From: Candidatus Alloenteromonas pullistercoris
GTDB lineage: Bacteria > Bacillota_I > Bacilli_A > RFN20 > CAG-826
Assembly: GCA_017694295.1 (NCBI GenBank)
Contig: JADINA010000019.1
Location: 1-64,000, forward strand
Length of the DNA: 64,000 bases
Direction: 5' to 3'
In this document: positions 50,006 through 58,618 of the stretch, piece by piece
Layout: each line of letters begins with the position of its first letter
Numbering within the stretch: position 1 is the stretch's first letter
Position numbers and translations under genes: made by a program
Notes under the pieces: generated by a model
Seen by the model: the letters and a program-made list of their open reading frames with translations, nothing else
The model's database searches: none
What the model was told of the DNA's origin: nothing

Positions 50006-51682
50006 ATGAAACCGCCCCTATCGACTAGGGAAAACGATTGCCGCAGCTGCTATAAATGCATCCGCCACTGCCCGACCAAGTCCATCTCCTTCAAAGACGG
50101 GCAAGCCCAAATAATCCAGGACGAATGCGTCCTATGCGGGACTTGTTACGTCGTCTGCCCCCAAGGCTGCAAGGAGATACGAGACGACCGGGAAAAGGCA
50201 AGAGAGCTTTTGGCTAAGGGCAATTGCTACGCCTCCGTGGCCCCGAGCTACCTTTCGGCCTACCCCCAAACCTCCTTCCCGGAGCTGCGCAAGGCCTTGC
50301 TCAAGCTTGGCTTTGCCGGAGCCGAGGAGACGGCGGTGGGGGCGACCATCGTCAAAAGGGAATACGACCGGCTTTGCCATCAGGGGGAGATGGACGTCAT
50401 CATCTCCACCTGCTGCCACTCGGTCAACGCCCTCATAGAAAAACACCATCCTTCCGTGGCCCCCTGCCTCGCCCCCGTCCTTTCGCCGATGCAAGCCCAC
50501 GCCCAATACCTTAAGCAATCCCGCCCGGGCTGCTCGGTCATCTTCCTCGGCCCCTGCATCGCCAAAAAAGACGAAGTCGACCGCTACCCCGGATACGACG
50601 ATTTGGCCCTCACCTTCATCGAGCTCGACGACCTTTTCGCCGAAAAGGGCATCGAGGTCGGCAAAAGCGAGATCGACGCGCCCGCCCATTCCAAAGCCCG
50701 CCTCTTCCCAACCGAGGGCGGCGTTTTGGGCACCATGGAGCGCGATTGCCTCGATTACGACTATTTGTCCTTCTCGGGCATGGAAGACGTCCTATCGGCC
50801 GTCGAATCGATCGAGAAGGGTGAAATCCACCATGCCTTCATCGAGCTTTCGGCCTGCCGCGGCTCCTGCCTTAACGGCCCGGCCATAAGGCGGCGGGGCA
50901 ATAGCCCGCTTGAAAGCCTATTGAAGACCCGCCACTCGGCCGGCAAGCTCGACTTCGAGGTCGAAGCCTCCTCCGACCTTAAGAAGGCCTTCAGCCCCAG
51001 CAAGGAGAGGAAACGCTTCTACTCGGATGAGCAGATCGAGCAGGTGCTCCACGCCATTGGGAAATACGAGCCCAAGGACGAGCTCAACTGCGCCTCCTGC
51101 GGCTATTCGACGTGCCGTGAGAAGGCCAAGGCCGTTTTGGAAGGCAAGGCGAGCCTAGAGATGTGCCTCCCCTACCTAAGCGAGAAGGCCTCGAGCTTTG
51201 GCAACGACATAGTCGAGAATACGCCAAACGGCATCATCGTCGTCGGGGACGACTTCACCGTCCAGCTTATAAACCCGGCCTTATGCGCGTTATTGAAGGT
51301 GAGCGCCAAGCAAACGGTCGGGCAAAGCGTCGAGGCCGTCCTCGACCCCTCCTATTTCGCCCTTTGCCTGGCGGGGGAAAATATCCGCAACAAGCACGTG
51401 CATTTGGAGAAATACGACCTTTACGTCGAGCTTTCCCTCGTCCACGATGAGCGTTACCACATCATCATCGGCACCATCCGCGACAGGACCCAAACCCACC
51501 TCGAGCACGAGAAGCAGGTCCGTGATGCCAAGGCGACCGCCGAGATCACCAAAGACGTCATTGAGAAGAACATGCGGGCCGTCCAGGAGATCGCCCAATT
51601 GCTCGGCGAAAGCGCCGCCAACACCAAAATCGCTTTGACCAACCTCCAGAAAACCATCGATCCCGACCATGGAAAGAAGTGA
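50006..51682 (+). CDS. HydS-like [FeFe] hydrogenase homologue with FeS and PAS domains, probable H2/redox sensor
   Basis: 558 residues. Two [4Fe-4S] ferredoxin motifs open the protein (CRSCYKCIRHCP, CVLCGTCYVVCP). A hydrogenase-like large domain follows, with H-cluster-type ligands kept in altered loops: STCCHSVN, FLGPCIAKKDE and SACRGSCLNG, where catalytic enzymes have TSCCP, PCxxK and MACPGGC. A FeS domain (NCASCGYSTCREKA...C, about residues 355-385) and a PAS domain (ENTPNGIIVVGDDF) come next, then a helical output tail. This order matches group C/D sensory hydrogenases. Its gene overlaps that of a SpoIIE-type phosphatase by 14 nt, so it likely signals through that protein. Confidence 0.85.
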   Translation: MKPPLSTRENDCRSCYKCIRHCPTKSISFKDGQAQIIQDECVLCGTCYVVCPQGCKEIRDDREKARELLAKGNCYASVAPSYLSAYPQTSFPELRKALLKLGFAGAEETAVGATIVKREYDRLCHQGEMDVIISTCCHSVNALIEKHHPSVAPCLAPVLSPMQAHAQYLKQSRPGCSVIFLGPCIAKKDEVDRYPGYDDLALTFIELDDLFAEKGIEVGKSEIDAPAHSKARLFPTEGGVLGTMERDCLDYDYLSFSGMEDVLSAVESIEKGEIHHAFIELSACRGSCLNGPAIRRRGNSPLESLLKTRHSAGKLDFEVEASSDLKKAFSPSKERKRFYSDEQIEQVLHAIGKYEPKDELNCASCGYSTCREKAKAVLEGKASLEMCLPYLSEKASSFGNDIVENTPNGIIVVGDDFTVQLINPALCALLKVSAKQTVGQSVEAVLDPSYFALCLAGENIRNKHVHLEKYDLYVELSLVHDERYHIIIGTIRDRTQTHLEHEKQVRDAKATAEITKDVIEKNMRAVQEIAQLLGESAANTKIALTNLQKTIDPDHGKK

Positions 51683-52883
51683 ACAAGCCGCCGATATAAC
51701 CTCCCTAGAGGGCCAAAGCGAGCTCGAATCGGGCTATCTTTCGGTCAACCATAAAGGCGAGGAGCTTTGCGGCGACCACGTCCAGATCGTCAAAGGCGAG
51801 GACGGGTCGACGACTTTGGTTTTGGCCGATGGGCTCGGGTCCGGGGTCGTGGCCTCGATCCTCTCCACCCTCACCTCGGCCATGCTCTCGCGCATGGCGG
51901 AGGCCGGGCTTTCGATAGAAGACGGAGTCGAGACCCTCGTCAAGACCCTCCCGATCGCCCGCGACCGGGGCAACGTCGCCTATTCGACCTTCACCGTCTG
52001 CCGCATCGAGCCGGACTACTCGGCCGTCGTCTACAACTTCGATAACCCCGACCCCGTCTTCCTCCGCCTTGGCAAGCAAAAGGAGCTCGATTACCGAACC
52101 CTTGAGGTTGAGGGGAAGCTCATCAAGAAGGCGGAGTGCTACTTCGACGTCAACGACGAGCTCGTCATGTTCTCCGATGGGGCGGTCCACGCCGGGGTTG
52201 GGGAGACGCTCAACTTCGGCTGGACGCGCGATGAGATCGTCGCCTACCTCGAGGGGCTCGTCGACCCTTCCGTCAGCGCCAAAAACGTCTCAACCCTCCT
52301 AGTCGACCATTGCGACCTCCTGTATAATCGTCGCCCGGGGGACGACACGACCGCCCTCACGGTCAGGCGGAGGGAAAGGAAGAAGTGCAACCTGATGGTG
52401 GGGCCGCCCACCAACAAGGAGGACGACGAGAAGGTCCTAAGCCGCTTCTTCTCCCTTGAGGGCCCCCACATCGTCTGCGGCGGGACGACCTGCTCTTTGG
52501 CGGCCCGTTACCTGCATTCGCCAATTGAAGGGAGCCTAGATTACCTCGACCCCGAAGTCCCGCCCATCTCCTACATCCGGGGCGTCGACCTCGCGACCGA
52601 GGGCATCATCACCCTCAACAAGGTCCTAAGCCTATCCAAGGACTACCAAGGGCAAAACAAGGCTTACTTCGACTGGAGTTTCCGCAGCGATGGGGCGAGC
52701 CAAATCGCCAAAATGCTCTTTGAGGAGGCGACCGACATCGACTTCTACGTCGGCTGCGCCGTCAACCCCGCCCACCAAGACCCCCAATACCACATCGGGT
52801 TCAAGATGAAGATGCAGATCATCGACAACCTCGCCCAAGAGCTCCGCAACATGGGCAAACACATCAAAGTCACTTACTTCTAA
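51669..52883 (+). CDS. SpoIIE-type PP2C phosphatase coupled to the HydS-like sensor
   Basis: 404 residues. PP2C metal-binding motifs are LADGLGSGVVAS (about residue 55), VMFSDGAVHAG and PGDDTTALTV. The last 150 residues (from CNLMVGPPTNKEDDEKV) form a separate domain seen with HydS-linked phosphatases; its role is unknown. The gene starts inside the sensor gene and ends 12 nt before the hydrogenase gene. It probably dephosphorylates an anti-anti-sigma-like or enzyme target in response to redox state or H2; no such target is encoded in the window. Confidence 0.85.
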   Translation: MERSEQAADITSLEGQSELESGYLSVNHKGEELCGDHVQIVKGEDGSTTLVLADGLGSGVVASILSTLTSAMLSRMAEAGLSIEDGVETLVKTLPIARDRGNVAYSTFTVCRIEPDYSAVVYNFDNPDPVFLRLGKQKELDYRTLEVEGKLIKKAECYFDVNDELVMFSDGAVHAGVGETLNFGWTRDEIVAYLEGLVDPSVSAKNVSTLLVDHCDLLYNRRPGDDTTALTVRRRERKKCNLMVGPPTNKEDDEKVLSRFFSLEGPHIVCGGTTCSLAARYLHSPIEGSLDYLDPEVPPISYIRGVDLATEGIITLNKVLSLSKDYQGQNKAYFDWSFRSDGASQIAKMLFEEATDIDFYVGCAVNPAHQDPQYHIGFKMKMQIIDNLAQELRNMGKHIKVTYF

Positions 52884-52895
52884 GGAGAACATCCA

Positions 52896-54359
52896 ATGGC
52901 AATCGCGAAATTCGACACCCTCGTCCAACAGCTCAAATACCGCGTCCTCAAGGAAGTCGCCAAGGACTATTGGGACGGCACCTTGCAGGAGAAGATCAAC
53001 GATATCCCCAAGGTTATCGCCCCCGGCCCGAAGGCCAGCATGCGCTGCTGCGTCTACAAGGAGAGGGCAATAGCGAGCGACCGCGTCAAATTGGCCCTAG
53101 GCGGGGATAAGGACAACCCCAACCTCCTCGAAGTCATCGAGGCGGCCTGCGACGAATGCCCATTCGGCGGCATCACGGTCACCAGCGACTGCCGGGGCTG
53201 CCTCGCCCATCGCTGCGCCCAGGCCTGCCGGCTCAACTGCATCAGCTTCGGCGACGACCTAAGGGCCCACATCAACAAGGACAAATGCGTCAACTGCGGG
53301 CTTTGCATGAAAGCCTGCCAGTTCGGGGCCATCATCAATAGGAGAAGGCCCTGCGAGGCCAGCTGCAAGATCGGGGCCATCCACGCCCGGGCCGACGGCA
53401 TCACCGAGATCGATGAGGAGAAGTGCACCCGCTGCGGGCAATGCTCCTACGCCTGCCCATTCGGGGCCATCATGGACAAAAGCTACATCACCAAGTGCAT
53501 CGACATCGTAAAAGGCGCCGAAGGCGGGAAAAACTACAAGGCTTACATGATCGTCGCCCCCTCGATTTCCTCCCAATTCCATTACGCCAAGCTCGGCCAG
53601 GTCGTCACCGGCATCAAGGCGCTTGGCTTCACCGACGTCATCGAGGCGGCCTTAGGCGCCGATTTGGTCGCCTTAAACGAGGCTAAGGACCTTTCCGAGG
53701 AGGGCTTCTGCACTTCCTCTTGCTGCCCGGCCTTCGTCCGCTACGTCAAAACCAGCTACCCCGAATTGGCCGAAAAGGTATCTAGCAACCTCTCCCCGAT
53801 GGCCGCCATCGCCAAATACGTCAAGAAGATCGAGCCGGGGGCGAAAACCGTCTTCGTCGGCCCCTGCATCGCGAAGAAGATGGAGGTCACCCGCCCCGAC
53901 AGCGCACCCTACGTCGACTGCGTCATCACCTTCGAGGAGCTGCAGGCCCTAATCGACGCCAGAGGCATCGATTTGCCTAGCCTTGAGGAGAAGCCGCTTG
54001 ACAACGCCTCCTACTTCGGCCGCATCTTCGCCCGTTCCGGCGGGCTTAGCGATGCCGTCAAGCAGGCCTTGAAGGAGCAAAACATCGACTTTGAGGTCAA
54101 GCCGGTCGTCTGCTCGGGCCTCGACCAATGCAAGTTGGCCCTCAATCAAGCCAAAGCCGGAAAACTCCCCGGCAACTTCATCGAGGGCATGGCCTGCCCC
54201 GGCGGTTGCATCGGCGGCCCCTGCTGCTTGACCCACGAGGTCCGCGACGCCGCCTCGGTCGACAAATACGGCCACGAATCGAAGGAAACGACCTTGCTTG
54301 GGGCCGTCACCACCATCATGGCCGATCCCTCCATCGCCTCCAACAAAGAAGGGGAATAA
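52896..54359 (+). CDS. [FeFe] hydrogenase, monomeric group B type
   Basis: 487 residues. The N-terminal half has several [4Fe-4S] motifs (CRGCLAHRCAQACR, CVNCGLCMKACQ, CTRCGQCSYACP). The H-cluster motifs are TSSCCPAFV (L1), FVGPCIAKKME (L2) and GMACPGGCIGG (L3). The CCPA form of L1 and the overall size fit group B enzymes rather than the prototypical group A. It should make or oxidise H2 with ferredoxin as partner. RBS AAGGAGAA lies before the ATG. The maturases HydE, HydF and HydG are not in this window and must lie elsewhere. Confidence 0.9.
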   Translation: MAIAKFDTLVQQLKYRVLKEVAKDYWDGTLQEKINDIPKVIAPGPKASMRCCVYKERAIASDRVKLALGGDKDNPNLLEVIEAACDECPFGGITVTSDCRGCLAHRCAQACRLNCISFGDDLRAHINKDKCVNCGLCMKACQFGAIINRRRPCEASCKIGAIHARADGITEIDEEKCTRCGQCSYACPFGAIMDKSYITKCIDIVKGAEGGKNYKAYMIVAPSISSQFHYAKLGQVVTGIKALGFTDVIEAALGADLVALNEAKDLSEEGFCTSSCCPAFVRYVKTSYPELAEKVSSNLSPMAAIAKYVKKIEPGAKTVFVGPCIAKKMEVTRPDSAPYVDCVITFEELQALIDARGIDLPSLEEKPLDNASYFGRIFARSGGLSDAVKQALKEQNIDFEVKPVVCSGLDQCKLALNQAKAGKLPGNFIEGMACPGGCIGGPCCLTHEVRDAASVDKYGHESKETTLLGAVTTIMADPSIASNKEGE

Positions 54360-54377
54360 CCTCCTTTCCCCCTTCCT

Positions 54378-54411
54378 CCCCCGGGTTGACCCCGGGGGTT
54401 TTCCTTTTTTT
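54378..54411 (+). terminator. Terminator closing the rex-adhE-hydrogenase cluster
   Basis: CCCCCGGG (54378-54385) pairs with CCCGGGGG (54391-54398), loop 5 nt, followed by TTTTCCTTTTTTT. Confidence 0.9.
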
Positions 54412-54500
54412 AACGTAGTTAAGGTAAAGAGAACGCAAAAAAGGCTTTATTTTTTTCGTTTTGCTTTTACATTGACGCCACTATGAAAGGAGTTTGCCCT

Positions 54501-56795
54501 ATGGAAAAACGCGTCTTGGCCTTCCTCTTGCCGCTTCTTTCCCTTGGACTTGCAAGCTGCGAGGGAAACGCTTCCTCCAGCTTAGATTCAGGCGAAGGGA
54601 CGTCAACCGAGAATAGCCCCTCATCAAGCGAGGAAAGCTCTTCGGAAGTTTCTTTGCAAGGAGAGGAGCTTAAACTCGCCCTTCTTTCCTCCCTTCAAGC
54701 GGAGGAAGCCACCTACTTGGGCCGATATAGCGAATATTCATACAATTCGGCTTTGTCCACCTGGGTCATCGATCCGCTTGCCGAGGTCGAGTATCGGATT
54801 TACTACGCTAGAGACCGCCACTACGTCGAGGAGGAAGCCGCCTTATATTCGCTGACCACCGATCATTGGAAGGGGGAGGGCGGAAACGCGGTTGTCCGCT
54901 ACGTCGACCCCTACACCAACCAAGTTGAGGAGGCCCCGTTAACCGACTATTGGACCGGGGAGACGGTCGCCTTCGACGAGCTTTACTCCAACCCCTACCC
55001 CCTTCTTACCTCAGATGACCTGCTCGCCGACGATGAGGACCCACATTCATTCTCAATCGACCCCGAGTGCGAATTGCTTCCCTCGCTTGGCATGTGGATT
55101 AGCGGCGATTGGCTTTCCTCCAACCGGGTTGAGATCACGGCCAATCCCGATGGCTCGATAAAGGAGATGACCCTAGTTGAGGAAAGCGAAACCGACCGCG
55201 CCCTGATCACCCTCACCCCATCGGACAAGGAAACGCTTGGCATCGAGGATCCTTCGCCTTACGAAGTGGGGGAGGTCGACGATCTAATGGCGGTGCTTGA
55301 GCGTCTCCAACTCCTAAACTACACCGCCTACACCTATAGCCTCTCCTCCGACCCGACCAATTACCCCGAATACGATGGGACCGTCGTCTCCGACGGGGAG
55401 ACGGTTTGGATCGAAGGGACGTATGGGGAGCAGACGGCCCAAGTCGGCTATACGTTGACCGAAGATGGGCTATTGCCCTTTGATGAGGACGGGGAAGGAG
55501 GCTATAAAGCCACCCGCCCGGCCTATGATGGGATGGGCCTAGCCGACATCATCGCCGATTTCGCCTTCCATCCGGCGATGTATCTCGATAACGGCGACGG
55601 GACATATGGGGTGAGGGACTGCACCCTGGATTACATCTACTCCCTGCTTCCGGAGAACGCGATGATCGACCTTCGGCCCGACGAGGGGACGCTCCGGATT
55701 GCCATAACCGACGATGGGCTGACCATCACCTATAGCCAAACCGTTGATTCGGAGGGCCTCGTCGATTACGAGGTGACGACTGTGATCACCGGCATCGGCG
55801 CCACCCCCTCGCCAATTGGCGATATCGCAATCGCCCCCTATGACCCGCAGAAAAGCTGGGAGGACGTCGAAATGGCCATTGAGCTCTTCTCCGCCTATGG
55901 GTTTGATGCCGCCCTCATCCCCTTCTACAACGAGGACGGCTTAGGCGAATGGGGCGTCTATAGCGATTATTACGGCTATACCCTTGGCTATTCGCTTTAC
56001 GATACCGAAGGGGCGGAAGCGGCCTATGAAGCCTACCTTGGTTTGCTTGAGGGCTTAGGCTGGGCTTACCAAGGCGACAACTACGGCGAAGCGATATACG
56101 CCCTTTCGCATAACGGGGTCGATTACCTAATCGGGGTATCGAGCACTGATCAAACCGCCATCTTGATATACCTTTATTCGGCAACCGCCCAAACCGCGAT
56201 CGGCGATTACATCGCCACCGCCTTCGCCACCTCGCCTAACGCCACGGTCAACGCGACCATCAGCTTCATTTATTACGAAGCCGAAGTCGATATGGACACC
56301 TACGAGGTCAACCTAGTGGGGGAAGAGCAAACCGAATTGACCGAGGCTGAGGTGCTATTCGATGAGGAGGCTTGCCGCCAAACCCTAAACGGAGTGAGCT
56401 ACTATTACGTCAACACCCCTTCCGGGTCCTACGCCGCCTATGGCGATGGGGAGGTATTCGATTCCGCCGTCGGGATGGATTATTGGGAATACTACGTCAA
56501 TAGCCCGCTTGATCTCGCCGCCTACGCCTCCTTCGTCGATAACGGGGACGGGACCTATTCCGGGGACGTCAACGCGACCAACGTCCTCGCCTGGATGCTT
56601 GGCTTCGACCTAAGCGAGGATAACCCGGTGTCGAGCTGGGTGCTTGACGAGGAGAGCGGCGTCATCAGCGGCCAAGTCGTCGCCGAGCCCACCATCTACT
56701 ACAACTCCACCCAGACAGGCTATCTATACGGCTACTACTCGATCGACTTTGAGATTTCCTCAATCGGGGAAACCGTGGTCTCGCTTCCATTCTAA
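54501..56795 (+). CDS. Large orphan lipoprotein
   Basis: 764 residues. ATG 54501 is chosen with AAGGAG at 54487-54492; an ATG at 54483 lies before the RBS. The lipobox is LASC, then a Ser/Glu linker. The mature protein is strongly acidic and Tyr-rich, with repeated blocks: YLDNGDGTYGV and FVDNGDGTYSG, and paired Tyr-rich segments (YSDYYGYTLGYSLYDT). No known domain is recognised. Size, linker and composition resemble the lipoproteins at 19509 and 42067. It is monocistronic with a strong terminator. Function unknown; surface-exposed. Confidence 0.7.
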   Translation: MEKRVLAFLLPLLSLGLASCEGNASSSLDSGEGTSTENSPSSSEESSSEVSLQGEELKLALLSSLQAEEATYLGRYSEYSYNSALSTWVIDPLAEVEYRIYYARDRHYVEEEAALYSLTTDHWKGEGGNAVVRYVDPYTNQVEEAPLTDYWTGETVAFDELYSNPYPLLTSDDLLADDEDPHSFSIDPECELLPSLGMWISGDWLSSNRVEITANPDGSIKEMTLVEESETDRALITLTPSDKETLGIEDPSPYEVGEVDDLMAVLERLQLLNYTAYTYSLSSDPTNYPEYDGTVVSDGETVWIEGTYGEQTAQVGYTLTEDGLLPFDEDGEGGYKATRPAYDGMGLADIIADFAFHPAMYLDNGDGTYGVRDCTLDYIYSLLPENAMIDLRPDEGTLRIAITDDGLTITYSQTVDSEGLVDYEVTTVITGIGATPSPIGDIAIAPYDPQKSWEDVEMAIELFSAYGFDAALIPFYNEDGLGEWGVYSDYYGYTLGYSLYDTEGAEAAYEAYLGLLEGLGWAYQGDNYGEAIYALSHNGVDYLIGVSSTDQTAILIYLYSATAQTAIGDYIATAFATSPNATVNATISFIYYEAEVDMDTYEVNLVGEEQTELTEAEVLFDEEACRQTLNGVSYYYVNTPSGSYAAYGDGEVFDSAVGMDYWEYYVNSPLDLAAYASFVDNGDGTYSGDVNATNVLAWMLGFDLSEDNPVSSWVLDEESGVISGQVVAEPTIYYNSTQTGYLYGYYSIDFEISSIGETVVSLPF

Positions 56796-56805
56796 ACTTT
56801 GCTTG

Positions 56806-56839
56806 GCCGATCTCTTATCTTGCAAGAGGTCGGCTTTTT
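56806..56839 (+). terminator. Terminator after the large lipoprotein
   Basis: An 11-bp stem (56806-56816 with 56824-56834, one G-T) with a 7-nt loop is followed by five T. Confidence 0.9.
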
Positions 56840-56919
56840 GCGTGCTTTTTCGCTTGTCCTGCTAGAAACCTGGCTTTGCCTTTTGGCCACTAAGAATTGG
56901 TCAAACTCGTTTTTTGCCT

Positions 56920-56948
56920 TTGTCTAGCCCCCTTAACCCTTCTATAAT
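56920..56948 (+). promoter_or_regulatory. Promoter TTGTCT-17-TATAAT of the GPH symporter gene
   Basis: TTGTCT at 56920-56925 and a perfect TATAAT at 56943-56948, 17 nt apart. AGAGGAA then precedes ATG 56967. Confidence 0.75.
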
Positions 56949-56966
56949 CGAAAAGAGGAAACCATT

Positions 56967-58610
56967 ATGGCAGCGAATCAAGAGAAGAAAACGCGGGGCG
57001 TCGCTTTTTTCGCCCAAACTTACGATGGGGACGTCATCCCAAAGAAGACGAAGTGGATCTTCTCCATAGCCGCCGCCTTCCGCGACGGCTCCTACCAGCT
57101 CGTCTCCTCCTTTTTGATGACCTTCATGATGTATGCCGGGGTCTTAGGCACCGGCGGGGCCGATTACAACCAGCAGATCGTCGCCATCAACATCATCTTC
57201 GTCGCCTGCCTCATCTGGGATGGCCTAAACGACCCGATCATGGGCGTCATCATCGAGCGCATCCGCTTCAAAAGCGGCAAATACAAGCCTTGGATACTCA
57301 TAGGCGGCATCGGCAACTCGATCGTCATGCTTTGCTTATTCCTTTGCAAGCCGACGGGCTGGGCCTATGTCGCGACGTTTGCCGTCTTCTATTTCCTTTG
57401 GGACTTCGTCTTCACCATGAACGACTGCGCCTATTGGGCGATGGTCCCCTCGATGACGAGCGCGGAGAAGGAAAGGAACAACATCACCTTCCTGGTGTCG
57501 CTTTTCATCTCGATTGGGACCTTTGCCATGTATGGGGTTTGCTCCATAATCCCGAATGCGGCCAATTCATATTACGTTTACGGCGTCATCGCCATCGTCT
57601 CCTCGGTGCTGTTCTTGCTTTCCCAGCTTGCCGTCTTCTTCTTTTGCAAGGAGAAGCGGCTTGACCCAAACCAGGAGGCGATAAGCGACAAAACCACGAT
57701 CGCCGACATGTTCAGGATGGTTGGGAAAAACCGGCAGCTATTGGTGGTCGTCATCTCGATATTCCTCTATTACGCGGCCGCGTCGTTGGTCGTGGCCTTT
57801 GGGAGCAACTACTTCTATCTTTGCTTCGGCTATGGCGGGGATTCGGGCGGGGCCATCATGCTCGTCTTCACCGTCATGTATGCCATCGGGACGATACTCT
57901 CCCAGGTTCTGTTCAAGCCCCTTGTCGCCCGTTTCAAGCGATCTACCTTGCTGACCTGGTGCTTCTTCGTCGCCCTCATCGCCTATTTGGTTCTTTTCCT
58001 AGTCGGCTTCCCCCTTTTCGCTGACACCCCGCTTGCCTATAACGACGCCGCCCCAAGCGGCCTTCTTTGGGCGTTCGGGGGCACCCTCTCCCTCCTTTAC
58101 ATCCCGCCCATCTTCTTCTTCGCCGCCCAAGGCGTCTTCTACATGGTCTTGCTGGTCGATTTGCAAAACTGCATCGAGTACAACGAATGGAAGTTCGGGG
58201 AAAGGAAGGAGGCGGTGGCCTCTAGCTGGCGCCCATTCACCGCCAAGCTTTCCTCCGCCCTCCAAAAAGGGCTCATCCTCCTTTCCTTCCTCACCGCCGG
58301 CATCTATGACGTCACGCAGCAGATCAGCGGCGTCCAAAACGACCTCGCATCACAAGTCGCCTCCGACCCGGATAACGAAGCGCTTTACCAGGAGCAGGCG
58401 ACCGCGCGGGTCGACGCCATCATCGCCGGGGTCGACGCGACCCCGAAGGTCGTCATGGGCGTTTGGATGGTCGGGGCGGCTTTGGCCTTCCTACTCGCCT
58501 CCTATTTGCTTATGCGCTTCCTTTTCAAGATAGACGAGGACGCCTATAGGAAAATCGAAAGCGAGCTGAAGGAACGCAAATCGGCTGCAGATCAAAGCGA
58601 AACGGCGTAA
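56967..58610 (+). CDS. GPH-family glycoside:cation symporter
   Basis: 547 residues with about 12 membrane helices. DGLNDPIMGVIIERIRFKSGKYKPWILIGG is the family signature (D-x-x-x-D-P...R-x-G-x-x-R/K-P) in the first cytosolic loop. It should import a glycoside such as a galactoside or glucuronide with Na+ or H+. It is convergent with, and only 8 bp from, a GH2 hydrolase gene, which suggests uptake followed by cleavage of a beta-glycoside. There is an insertion before the last helix (GVQNDLASQVASDPDNEALYQ) typical of larger members. Confidence 0.85.
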   Translation: MAANQEKKTRGVAFFAQTYDGDVIPKKTKWIFSIAAAFRDGSYQLVSSFLMTFMMYAGVLGTGGADYNQQIVAINIIFVACLIWDGLNDPIMGVIIERIRFKSGKYKPWILIGGIGNSIVMLCLFLCKPTGWAYVATFAVFYFLWDFVFTMNDCAYWAMVPSMTSAEKERNNITFLVSLFISIGTFAMYGVCSIIPNAANSYYVYGVIAIVSSVLFLLSQLAVFFFCKEKRLDPNQEAISDKTTIADMFRMVGKNRQLLVVVISIFLYYAAASLVVAFGSNYFYLCFGYGGDSGGAIMLVFTVMYAIGTILSQVLFKPLVARFKRSTLLTWCFFVALIAYLVLFLVGFPLFADTPLAYNDAAPSGLLWAFGGTLSLLYIPPIFFFAAQGVFYMVLLVDLQNCIEYNEWKFGERKEAVASSWRPFTAKLSSALQKGLILLSFLTAGIYDVTQQISGVQNDLASQVASDPDNEALYQEQATARVDAIIAGVDATPKVVMGVWMVGAALAFLLASYLLMRFLFKIDEDAYRKIESELKERKSAADQSETA

Positions 58611-58618
58611 AACCCCGT

